64,000 bases of DNA, from positions 62,001 through 126,000 of the forward strand of contig JAPUJT010000064.1 in assembly GCA_027296055.1 (NCBI GenBank). Reading direction: 5' to 3'. Positions 10,501 to 18,917 of this stretch are shown here, piece after piece. A program made the translations under genes and the position numbers. Source of the DNA: Planctomycetota bacterium. Its GTDB lineage: Bacteria; Planctomycetota; JAPUJT01. A model generated the notes under the pieces. The model was given only the letters and a program-made list of their open reading frames with translations, did no database searches and was not told the DNA's origin. Each line of letters starts with the position of its first letter. Position 1 is the stretch's first letter.

Positions 10501-11412
10501 CTACCCTCGGCGCCCCTTCTTCGCAATCGCCTTCCTTCCCCGGCCGCGCGAGAGGGCGATATGGCCCATGATTCGATAGGTGAGCTTGGCCGCGGTGAAC
10601 TGCGACACGACCGACCCGGCGATGGGACGGGTCTCGACGACATCGAAGGCGACGACGTCCCGTCGGCGGCTGACCTCACGGACGACGTCCGCCACCTGAT
10701 CCCAGGTGAGGCCGCCGGGCTCCGGCGTCCCGACCCCGGGGACGAGAGAGGGATCGAAGACGTCCATGTCGATCGACAGATAGACGTGCTTGGGCAGGCC
10801 GGCGAGTAGACCGCGGGGAGGCCATGCCTTTCCCCGCGTCTGATGCGCGAAGAAGGTGCGCACCGCTCCCGAGGAGACGAGGCGGGCTTCCTCCGCGGAA
10901 AGGCTGCGAATCCCCACCTGGTGGATCGGGCACAACTCGAGGCAGCGGCGCATCACGCAGCCGTGACCGTAACGAGTCCCGTCGTACGAGTCGCGCAGAT
11001 CCGTGTGGGCATCCAGGTGGAGGATACCAAGATCGGGGTACGCCTTCTTGGCCGCGCGAACGGGCCCGAGAGAGAGGGAGTGTTCCCCGCCGAGGAGGAT
11101 CGGGACCTTTCGATCCCGGAATATCCCGGCGAATACTTTCTCGAGACGGTCCGCCACCCGTTCGGGAGAGCCACGAGGGTAAGAGGGCGGCAGACAGTGG
11201 ATCCCATCTTCGATCGTCTCGCGGCCGATCACTTCATCGTAGGTCTCCATGTTGCGGGAGGCCTCGAGAATCGCCGCGGGGCCGGCCCGCGTGCCGCGCA
11301 GATACGTCACGGTCCCCTCGTACCCGACGGGGACGACGACGAAGAGGGAGTCTCGATAGACGGCGAGTTTGCGGCCCGCGCCAGTGAAGGCGTCGGGGGA
11401 GTGCCGGGGCAA
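10501..11412 (-). CDS. speB: Agmatinase (ureohydrolase family)
   Basis: LGGEHSLSLG, LHLDAHTDLRDSYDGTRYGHGCVMRR, SIDMDVFDPSLVPGVGTPEPGG; probable TTG start at 11412 with upstream GAGG. Confidence 0.9.
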   Translation of the reverse strand: MPRHSPDAFTGAGRKLAVYRDSLFVVVPVGYEGTVTYLRGTRAGPAAILEASRNMETYDEVIGRETIEDGIHCLPPSYPRGSPERVADRLEKVFAGIFRDRKVPILLGGEHSLSLGPVRAAKKAYPDLGILHLDAHTDLRDSYDGTRYGHGCVMRRCLELCPIHQVGIRSLSAEEARLVSSGAVRTFFAHQTRGKAWPPRGLLAGLPKHVYLSIDMDVFDPSLVPGVGTPEPGGLTWDQVADVVREVSRRRDVVAFDVVETRPIAGSVVSQFTAAKLTYRIMGHIALSRGRGRKAIAKKGRRG

Positions 11413-11422
11413 GACGGAAACC

Positions 11423-11980
11423 TCACATGATGAAAACGGATGCGGCAACCACGGAAGTCCAGAGCCCTCCCTTGCCGATGGCCGATTGGGTGATGTTGGT
11501 CGTGCGAACGATCTTTCCGCTGATCTTCCAGAGCTCTTTCTTTTCATCCCAGGCGGCGTCCGGATTGAACCCCACACCGAGAACCGTCGCCAGCATCGAG
11601 GCGGCCAGGTCCTCCGCGTACTCGCCTGCCTGCCCTTCCGTCTCTCCGAACGAATGATGCTCCGAGAGGTAGCCGTACATGTTCTTGTCGCGCGGAAGGG
11701 CGAGACCCACGGTGGCTGCCGCGAGCCGACGATTCTCATCCGTCTCCGCCCGGCTCATCACCACGTACGTGACCGCTCCGGGCAACAGGAGTTTCACCCC
11801 GACCTTCTTCGACACGAGCTCGCAGTGCGGGGGAAAAATGCTCGAGACGTGAACCAGATTGTATTGCGCTATGTCGGCGTCGCGAAGCGCTTCCTCGAAG
11901 GCCGCCAGCTTCTCCCGGTGCCGGCCGACCCCCTTCGTGAGAAAGCATCTCCTCGGCACGAGGGCTTTTCGTCTCATCAT
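11423..11980 (-). CDS. pdaD: Pyruvoyl-dependent arginine decarboxylase
   Basis: AQYNLVHVSSIFPPHCEL (Ser-Ser self-processing site), PRDKNMYGYLSEHHSFGETEGQAGEYAEDLAASML. Confidence 0.9.
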   Translation of the reverse strand: MMRRKALVPRRCFLTKGVGRHREKLAAFEEALRDADIAQYNLVHVSSIFPPHCELVSKKVGVKLLLPGAVTYVVMSRAETDENRRLAAATVGLALPRDKNMYGYLSEHHSFGETEGQAGEYAEDLAASMLATVLGVGFNPDAAWDEKKELWKISGKIVRTTNITQSAIGKGGLWTSVVAASVFIM

Positions 11981-12110
11981 CTCCAGGATCTCCTAGAGCC
12001 CGAACCCGTCCAGACTAGGGGTGTAGAGCCGACAAATTAAGGTACCGCCCGACCCAATGCAAAGAGATTCGCAGCCCGCCGGGGTCTGATCTGCAAGAAC
12101 CCAGGAGGAC

Positions 12111-12129
12111 GATTCCCAAATAGGGAATC
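12111..12129. repeat. Short perfect inverted repeat upstream of the 12224 ORF
   Basis: GATTCCC-AAATA-GGGAATC. Confidence 0.5.
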
Positions 12130-12223
12130 CCGTCGGGCCCGCCCCGGGAAATCAGTTGTCGTTCCCCCCGTGCCCGGGTTAGGATGTAAGGGATACAGGG
12201 GGGGCAGAGAGCGGAGGTCTGCC

Positions 12224-12400
12224 ATGGCTGAACCCGAGAACGAGAAGGAAGAGAAGGAAGAGGAGAAGGAGGAGGAGGAGAACGCCGAGGTTTCCCTCAC
12301 CCAGCTCATCGACCGGAACCGGTACTTGATCGAAGGGCTCAAGCAGCAGCTCGATCGGGCCAAGAGAAGAATGATGGAAGGCCCGGAAGACGAAGAGTAG
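12224..12400 (+). CDS. Small (58 aa) acidic Glu/Lys-rich coiled-coil protein upstream of mutS
   Basis: MAEPENEKEEKEEEKEEEENAEVSLTQLIDRNRYLIEGLKQQLDRAKRRMMEGPEDEE preceded by a purine-rich RBS (GCGGAGG). Confidence 0.55.
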   Translation: MAEPENEKEEKEEEKEEEENAEVSLTQLIDRNRYLIEGLKQQLDRAKRRMMEGPEDEE

Positions 12401-12488
12401 TCCGGTTCCAGATTCCCTACCCCCCGAGCGCCCCTGAGAAGCACCTAGTCTAGGCCTGCCTGGAGAGGCTCCATCGCCTCGGACGCCG

Positions 12489-14972
12489 ATGCCCCGTACT
12501 TCCGCCGACACCCCCGTCATGCGCCAGTACTGGGCGATCAAACGCCAGCACCCCGCTGAAATTCTCTTCTTTCACATGGGCGACTTCTACGAGATGTTCT
12601 ACGAGGACGCCGAGAAGGCCGCTTCGCTTCTAGGGATTGCCTTGACCAGCCGATCGAGGGGGGCCGACGCCATCCCGATGGCCGGCGTGCCTTGTCATAC
12701 TGCCGAGGCCTACATTGCGAGGTTGGTGAGGGCCGGTCAGCGGGTGGCCGTGTGTGAGCAGACCGAAGAGTCCGGAGAGGGCAAAGGGATCCTTCCGCGA
12801 GAGGTGACGCGTATCGTGAGCGCCGGGACCCTGGTGCAAGAGAGCGCCATCCCGGAGAAAGAGCCCCTCTACTGTCTCGCCGTGGCCCCGGGGGAAAAGC
12901 AGTGGGGCCTGGCCTGGGCGGACCTCTCCACCGGCTCATTCCAGGTGGAGGAGATCGCGGCGGAGGAGGCTTCGGATCGCATCGGTCGCCTCGGCGCCGC
13001 CGAGTGCCTGGTGGCCCAGGGAGAAGAGCGAACCGTCTCGGATCGGATCCGGGACGGCATCGGTCGCGCTCCGATGACCCGCTATCCTGATTTCGCCTTC
13101 GGTCGCGAGACGGCCCGCGATGCCCTTCGAGCTCACTTCGGGGTGGCCACGCTCGACGGGTACGGTTGCGGCGATCTGGAGATAGGAATCTCCGCAGCGG
13201 GCGCCCTCCTCCGCTACCTCCAGGAGACCCAGAAGGGATCCGTCCGACAGATCACGCGCATCGCCCGGTCCGAGACGAGGGATCGGATGAATCTGAACAG
13301 CACGACGCGGAAGTCTCTCGAGCTTCTCGAAGCCACGGGCAGAGGCGGCCCCGAGGGGAGCCTCCTCGGGGTCATCGATCAGACGGAGACCGCGATGGGA
13401 GGGAGGGAGCTGCGCCAATGGTTGCTGGAGCCTCTTCTCTCCATCGATGAGATTCGAGGGCGGCACGACGCGGTGGCGGAGATCGTCGAGCATCCGGAAC
13501 TGGAGCAACGGCTGCGCGGCCCTCTCTCGAGGATGGGCGATCTGGAGAGGCTGGCAGGGAGGATCGCGGCCGGAACCGCCTCGCCCCGTGACCTCGTTGC
13601 GCTGCTGCAAGCCCTCGATCGGATCCCCACGATCCGCCCGACAGCGGGTGGCTGCGACTCGGAAATGCTTCAGCAGCTAGGAACGGCCTTGGACCCCCTC
13701 CCGGATGTTCACGACTTGCTGAAGAGGTCGATCGCGGATCGTCCACCGGCATCCATCAAGGATGGAGGCGTGATCCGCGACGGGTATCACGAGGAGATCG
13801 ACTCCTTGCGGACGCTCGCGAGGGAAGGGAGCGCCTGGATGGCCGCGTTCCAGTCGCGGGAGGCCAAACGGACGGGGATCTCCTCCCTGAAGGTCGGCTA
13901 CCACCGGGTCTTCGGCTACCACATCGAGGTGAGCCGATCGCAGTCCCACAAGGTGCCCGAGGAGTACCACAGGAAGCAGACCCTGAAGAACGCCGAGCGC
14001 TACGTGACCGATGAGCTGAGGGAGCAAGAGAGGAAGGTGCTCGCGGCGGGGGACAGTATCCGGAAGCTCGAGGCGGAGATCTTCGAGGAGATCCGGGAGG
14101 CGGTCGCCCTCCATACCGAATCGATCCAGTCGACGGCGCGGGCTCTCGCCCGGATCGACTGTCTCGTCTCCCTCTCTCGTACGGCCCTCCAGGAGAGATA
14201 CGTCCGCCCCGAGGTGACGGATGGCACGCGGATCGAGATCCAGGCAGGCCGCCACCCTGTCATCGAGAAGACCCTGATTCGAGACCCGTTCGTGCCGAAC
14301 GATGTCCACATCGACGGGGATGGGGATCGCCTCCTCCTGATCACGGGCCCCAACATGGCGGGTAAGTCCACGTACATCCGCCAGGTCGCCCTGATAGTGA
14401 TCCTGGCGCAGATGGGTTCGTTCGTGCCGGCGGCACGCGCCCGCATCGGGATCGTGGATCGGATCTACACACGCGTGGGAGCCTCCGACGAGATCTCACG
14501 CGGGGCCAGCACGTTCATGGTGGAGATGACGGAGACGGCAGAGATCCTTCACGGCTCCACCGATCGGAGCCTCGTGATCCTCGATGAAGTCGGCCGGGGT
14601 ACGAGCACTTACGACGGGCTCTCCCTCGCCTGGGCGATCTCGGAGCACCTCGCCCGCCCCGGCGGGCCGCGCACACTCTTCGCCACTCACTACCACGAGT
14701 TGTGTAACCTCGCCGACTCGATTCCGGGCATCCGGAACTATCACGCCGCAGTACGCGAGTCGGGAGACGACGTGATCTTCTTGAGGCAGATCCTGCCGGG
14801 AAGCACCGACCGATCGTACGGCATCCACGTGGCCCGCCTCGCCGGGATCCCCCGGGGAATCCTCGGCCGCGCCCGAAGCATCCTCAAAAAACTGGAGGAC
14901 GTCGCCACCTCTCCCTCCGCGCCCCGACCTCGACGCGCCCCCTCTCCCGGCCAGCTCGATTTCTGGGGTTAG
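12489..14972 (+). CDS. mutS: DNA mismatch repair protein MutS
   Basis: VMRQYWAIKRQHPAEILFFHMGDFYEMFYEDA; ITGPNMAGKSTYIRQVALIVILAQMGSFVPA; ILDEVGRGTSTYDGLSLAWA. Confidence 0.98.
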   Translation: MPRTSADTPVMRQYWAIKRQHPAEILFFHMGDFYEMFYEDAEKAASLLGIALTSRSRGADAIPMAGVPCHTAEAYIARLVRAGQRVAVCEQTEESGEGKGILPREVTRIVSAGTLVQESAIPEKEPLYCLAVAPGEKQWGLAWADLSTGSFQVEEIAAEEASDRIGRLGAAECLVAQGEERTVSDRIRDGIGRAPMTRYPDFAFGRETARDALRAHFGVATLDGYGCGDLEIGISAAGALLRYLQETQKGSVRQITRIARSETRDRMNLNSTTRKSLELLEATGRGGPEGSLLGVIDQTETAMGGRELRQWLLEPLLSIDEIRGRHDAVAEIVEHPELEQRLRGPLSRMGDLERLAGRIAAGTASPRDLVALLQALDRIPTIRPTAGGCDSEMLQQLGTALDPLPDVHDLLKRSIADRPPASIKDGGVIRDGYHEEIDSLRTLAREGSAWMAAFQSREAKRTGISSLKVGYHRVFGYHIEVSRSQSHKVPEEYHRKQTLKNAERYVTDELREQERKVLAAGDSIRKLEAEIFEEIREAVALHTESIQSTARALARIDCLVSLSRTALQERYVRPEVTDGTRIEIQAGRHPVIEKTLIRDPFVPNDVHIDGDGDRLLLITGPNMAGKSTYIRQVALIVILAQMGSFVPAARARIGIVDRIYTRVGASDEISRGASTFMVEMTETAEILHGSTDRSLVILDEVGRGTSTYDGLSLAWAISEHLARPGGPRTLFATHYHELCNLADSIPGIRNYHAAVRESGDDVIFLRQILPGSTDRSYGIHVARLAGIPRGILGRARSILKKLEDVATSPSAPRPRRAPSPGQLDFWG

Positions 14973-14976
14973 GCCC

Positions 14977-15033
14977 AGAGTTTAGTGACGCGCACCCATC
15001 GCACCCCGAGTTTGGCGCGCGTCATGAAACTCT
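14977..15033. repeat. 17-bp imperfect inverted repeat between convergent mutS and GT2 genes (possible bidirectional terminator)
   Basis: AGAGTTTAGTGACGCGC ... 23 nt ... GCGCGTCATGAAACTCT, 15/17 paired. Confidence 0.55.
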
Positions 15034-16013
15034 CAGCGGGTGCTCGGTCCGGAGACGGCCCCGGTGAGGACGGCTGCCAGGAAAACGAACGGGACCAGGG
15101 CACAGACGGGAAAGAGCAGGATGATCTCGTGTGGCTGGGTCTCCTTGGGGGCGAACTTGTGCAGGTGGATCAGGAGGATGCCCATCAGGGCTGCGGCAGT
15201 GGCGCCGGCAGCCCAGGGCCCCCCCGTGACCACCAGCATGGGCAGGGCGAAGAGGTATACGAGGTAGAGGACGATTCGCGGCTTCCAGATGGATATCAAT
15301 CCTATCTGGTGGACGTCGACGCGGAGGAGGTAGTTCTTCCAGTCCTTCCGGAAGAGGAGAGGGTCGTTCCGATACCGCCACGCCTGAAGGAGCGGGGTAC
15401 GCCAGGTTCCCCGGCCGGGGGGGTGCGTGATCAGCGAAGCCGGTGCGAAGGCGATGCGCCCTCCCCGTTCGAGGACCCGGTGGGCCAGGTCCGTGTCCTC
15501 TCGAAACGGGATAAGGCCGAACTTCTCGTCGAAACGGCCGGCGCGTTCGAACTCTTCTTTCCGGAAGATGAGGTTGCACCCGAGGAATCTCCTGCCAAAC
15601 GGGTTCTGAATCCTGCGGGCAAAGGGTCCGCCTCCCTCCCCTGCCGGCATCACCGTCCGGCCCTCCACCCCCGCTACCTCCGCTTCCGCCAGCGGGGCCA
15701 TCCCTTCACGAAGCCACGCGGGATGGGCGATCGTGTCGCTGTCGAGGAAGGCCAACACCTCTCCCCGGGCCTCTCGCGCTCCTGCATTTCGCGCGGCGGC
15801 GGGCCCCTTGTGCTCCTGGGCGATCACCCGGACCGATCGGCCGGCCTCCTCCGCGACATCGGCGAGACGCTTCGCTGTTCCGTCCGTCGAGCCATCGTCG
15901 ACGATCAGGATCTCGAACTCGCTGGCCGGGAGATCCTGGGCGAAAAGCGAGAGGAGGCAACGCTCCACCGCCTCCCGTCGATTGTGGGTGGGCACGATGA
16001 CCGAGGCAAGCAC
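15033..16013 (-). CDS. GT2 family glycosyltransferase
   Basis: VLASVIVPTHNRREAVERCLLSLFAQDLPASEFEILIVDDGSTDGT...AFLDSDTIAHPAWL; GTG start at 16013; C-terminal TM segments. Confidence 0.88.
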   Translation of the reverse strand: MLASVIVPTHNRREAVERCLLSLFAQDLPASEFEILIVDDGSTDGTAKRLADVAEEAGRSVRVIAQEHKGPAAARNAGAREARGEVLAFLDSDTIAHPAWLREGMAPLAEAEVAGVEGRTVMPAGEGGGPFARRIQNPFGRRFLGCNLIFRKEEFERAGRFDEKFGLIPFREDTDLAHRVLERGGRIAFAPASLITHPPGRGTWRTPLLQAWRYRNDPLLFRKDWKNYLLRVDVHQIGLISIWKPRIVLYLVYLFALPMLVVTGGPWAAGATAAALMGILLIHLHKFAPKETQPHEIILLFPVCALVPFVFLAAVLTGAVSGPSTR

Positions 16014-16014
16014 G

Positions 16015-16896
16015 CTACTTCGCTCCGTTCCAGAGGGTACGGAGCACGGCCGCGTAGCCACGAACCCGCTCAGCCCTTACGTCCCTTCGGCTGGGAGCGA
16101 TCAGGTAGAGGGAGATCCACAGGCCGAGACGCAGGACTGATCTCAAGATAAGGATCCTTCGTAGAGTCTGAAGACTCTGGCGGGAGTAGTGCTTTCGGTA
16201 GAATTCGATCAGGCTCGCGTGGTACCAGCGCAGCTTCTCCTCTCCATATCGGGCATCCCGATTCCCGGAGATGTGGTCGACCGCGGAGCCCCGCTCGATC
16301 GTCGTGCGCCAGGCGGATCGACCCATCCGATAGCAGAGGTCGACATCCTCGTAGTAGAGGAAGAAGGACGGGTCGAACGGTCCCACGTCATCGATGGCAG
16401 CCCGCCGAAGGAGAAGGCAGCAGCCGTGCAGCCATCCCACCGCAGAAGGCCGATCTTCGAACAAGCGATCCAGGAACAAGGTTTCCTTCAGCAGGCCTCG
16501 ATTCGAAGGGAACGGGCGGAGGTGGTCGTGCTCGCCTCCCGGCGCCTCGCGGATGACAGGTCCCAGCGCGCCGATCTCGGGACGGGAGCGCATCGTCCGG
16601 ACCATCTCTCCCAACGTCCCCCTGGAGAGAATCACATCCGGGCCGAGGATCAGAATCAGCTCGGATTTCGTGGAGGCGATTCCATGATTTGCCGCCCGGG
16701 CGAATCCTTGATTCTCGGGCCGGACGATCAGTCGGGCGCGGGATTCCCCGTTGAGAACTGCGCTCCGATCGGTGGAGTGATTGTCCACCACCACGACCTC
16801 GAACGGATCCGGGTAACGAGATTCCTTGATCGCGTCGAGGCACCGGCCGAGCTGATCGCCGGAGTTGTAATTTACGATGACTACGGAGAGGTCCAT
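16015..16896 (-). CDS. GT2 family glycosyltransferase (rhamnosyltransferase-like)
   Basis: MDLSVVIVNYNSGDQLGRCLDAIKESRYPDPFEVVVVDNHSTD...LYYEDVDLCYRM. Confidence 0.88.
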   Translation of the reverse strand: MDLSVVIVNYNSGDQLGRCLDAIKESRYPDPFEVVVVDNHSTDRSAVLNGESRARLIVRPENQGFARAANHGIASTKSELILILGPDVILSRGTLGEMVRTMRSRPEIGALGPVIREAPGGEHDHLRPFPSNRGLLKETLFLDRLFEDRPSAVGWLHGCCLLLRRAAIDDVGPFDPSFFLYYEDVDLCYRMGRSAWRTTIERGSAVDHISGNRDARYGEEKLRWYHASLIEFYRKHYSRQSLQTLRRILILRSVLRLGLWISLYLIAPSRRDVRAERVRGYAAVLRTLWNGAK

Positions 16897-18146
16897 CCGT
16901 TTCCATCCCCCGGTCGATGCCGTCGGAGCGAGAGAGCGCGTGCGCTCACCAGCGCCGCCACTCGTACAAGATAACCCGGCAGGGCCGCCCACCCCCTGGA
17001 GGTGACGCGCGGGGATTCCAGATAGTCCATGAGGGGAGCCAACCGGGCCCTCCAGGTCATCTGTGGCCTGAGTTGCGCCATCCTGCCAGGCGCCTCGCGG
17101 TACCACGATTCCCCTCGAGCCGCCTCCCGGATCGCCCGCGTCCAGGCCTCCACGTCTTCGGACGGCAGGGTCCGTCCCAGCCCCATCCTCCCCACCCAGT
17201 TCCCCAGCTCGTCTCCGCCGCTGCAGATGACCGGCAACCCCGCCCAGAGGCAGTCGACGAGGCGCGTCCGGTAAGCGAAGCGCGCCTCGATGGTACGGGG
17301 ATGCGCCGAGACCCCCGCGTCCGCCTCGAGCAGGTAACGGCCCCTCTCGGCATACCCCCTCCACCCGGGAAGGAAGTGGACGGATTTCCCGTAGAGTCCG
17401 AGCTGGTGGGCCAGCTCCTCGGCCCGCCGGGCCATCTTCGACCCGGTCTCATGCGGCGCGGGGCCTTCCTTACCCAGAAAGACGAGATGCGTCCGCTTCC
17501 GGGCGAGGCGCCCCACGGCGCGGATCGGCGTGAGGGGATCTGTCCAGTCCCAGATCCCGCCGGGCCAGAGGAGGATGAAGTCATCTTCGCCAATCCCCGG
17601 GATGACTCCCCGCAGAACCCGCGATTCTTGCCGCGGTCTCTCTTCCGGGATACCGAATGGGGCGGAGACACAGAGCCCATCGAACCCGGCCCGCCCCATC
17701 GAAGCGAAGGCTCCGGCATACAGGTCCCTCTGTCTTTCCCCCCCACAGACGAAGAAGTCACCCCGCTCCATTCCAAGCAGGAAGAGCCGGTGCTGAAACT
17801 CCGCTCGGCTCTCCGCCGATCCGATCCGGGCAAGGTTTTCCAGAGAGACGGCCGAGGTCAGATCCCAGATGGCAGGCTTGTGCGGGAAGAGTACGAAGAG
17901 AGGCCAGGTGGCCGAGAGGCGCACCCCCTGGGTGATGACGGCATCGCACCGACGGATCTCGTCCAGGATCGACGAGATCTTCGGGGCTCGCATCCGGACG
18001 CCCTTCGGGGCGGGTCCATCCCCCGGGGCGATAAGGGTGACCCGATGCCTCCTCGACAGCTCTCGCGCCGTCTCGTAGGCCCGGATCGCCGGGCCTGACA
18101 TTCGCTTCCCGACCGGGTCCGAGGAGATGATCAGGACATGCCTCAA
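16881..18146 (-). CDS. GT4-like family glycosyltransferase
   Basis: HVLIISSDPVGKRMSGPAIRAYETARELSRRHRVTLIAPGD...FILLWPGGIWDWTDPLTPIRAVGRL; likely TTG start. Confidence 0.8.
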   Translation of the reverse strand: MRHVLIISSDPVGKRMSGPAIRAYETARELSRRHRVTLIAPGDGPAPKGVRMRAPKISSILDEIRRCDAVITQGVRLSATWPLFVLFPHKPAIWDLTSAVSLENLARIGSAESRAEFQHRLFLLGMERGDFFVCGGERQRDLYAGAFASMGRAGFDGLCVSAPFGIPEERPRQESRVLRGVIPGIGEDDFILLWPGGIWDWTDPLTPIRAVGRLARKRTHLVFLGKEGPAPHETGSKMARRAEELAHQLGLYGKSVHFLPGWRGYAERGRYLLEADAGVSAHPRTIEARFAYRTRLVDCLWAGLPVICSGGDELGNWVGRMGLGRTLPSEDVEAWTRAIREAARGESWYREAPGRMAQLRPQMTWRARLAPLMDYLESPRVTSRGWAALPGYLVRVAALVSARALSLRRHRPGDGNGWTSP

Positions 18147-18196
18147 TCCGTCCGCCTTTCTCACAGGCTGCGGTCGACCTCTTCGGGAGCGTCTGC

Positions 18197-18225
18197 TTGC
18201 TTCGCCCGGATGAAGCAACTATACT
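18197..18225 (+). promoter_or_regulatory. Sigma-70-type promoter with embedded inverted repeat, upstream of the 18276 ORF
   Basis: TTGCTT-N17-TATACT; TTGCTTC-gcccggat-GAAGCAA inverted repeat overlaps -35 and spacer. Confidence 0.6.
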
Positions 18226-18275
18226 CAGAGACGTCCTTTAGGTTATCCAGACTGGCCCGAATCCCCAGGGAACGA

Positions 18276-18917
18276 ATGGCCGACGATCACGACACCCAGC
18301 AGGCTCGCACACGGACGGCGCTCGTAGATTCCTCCGGACTGGAGGGAAAGGACGGTCCACCGCCGTCGTCCCCTTCCTCGTCATCCCCTTCTTCATCCAC
18401 GGGTGAGACGCCCGCGCCTGCCTCCAGGATGATCGAGGCCCCCGACCTCCAGGGCCCCGCCCTCCCCATCGCCGACCCCGACGATGCGAAGGAGGTGGTC
18501 GGCAAGTTGGCTCTCTTTCTCCGCGAAGCTCAGAGTGACGCGGCAACCCACAAGAGCCTGGCGACGGCGCTCACCAGGTCACTCCGGGAACTGCGCGAGG
18601 AGAACGAGACGATCACCCGTCGACTCGGGGATCTCGAGAAGGAACTTCTCTCCTTACGGGCCGACAGAGAGGATCTCGAAGGAGCGGTCCGGAAAGGCGA
18701 GGAGGACCGGGTCGCGGCCGGGGCGCAGCTGGCCTCCTCCGAACGCGCCCGATCGGAATCCGAGGAACATATCCACCGACTTCAGGATGAAACTCTCTCC
18801 CTCCGCCGCCGAGTCGAGGAACTGATTCGCGAGAGGGACGAGGCCCTTCTCCGTCGAGCCGACGCCGTCCGGTCGGCCATGAACTCCGTGCGGAAGGCGA
18901 TCCAGGAGCAAATCTAG
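18276..18917 (+). CDS. Ser/Pro-rich N-terminus plus long coiled-coil protein of unknown function
   Basis: PPPSSPSSSSPSSSTGETPAP low complexity then heptad-rich LRELREENETITRRLGDLEKELLSLRADREDLEGAV; own promoter at 18197. Confidence 0.65.
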   Translation: MADDHDTQQARTRTALVDSSGLEGKDGPPPSSPSSSSPSSSTGETPAPASRMIEAPDLQGPALPIADPDDAKEVVGKLALFLREAQSDAATHKSLATALTRSLRELREENETITRRLGDLEKELLSLRADREDLEGAVRKGEEDRVAAGAQLASSERARSESEEHIHRLQDETLSLRRRVEELIRERDEALLRRADAVRSAMNSVRKAIQEQI

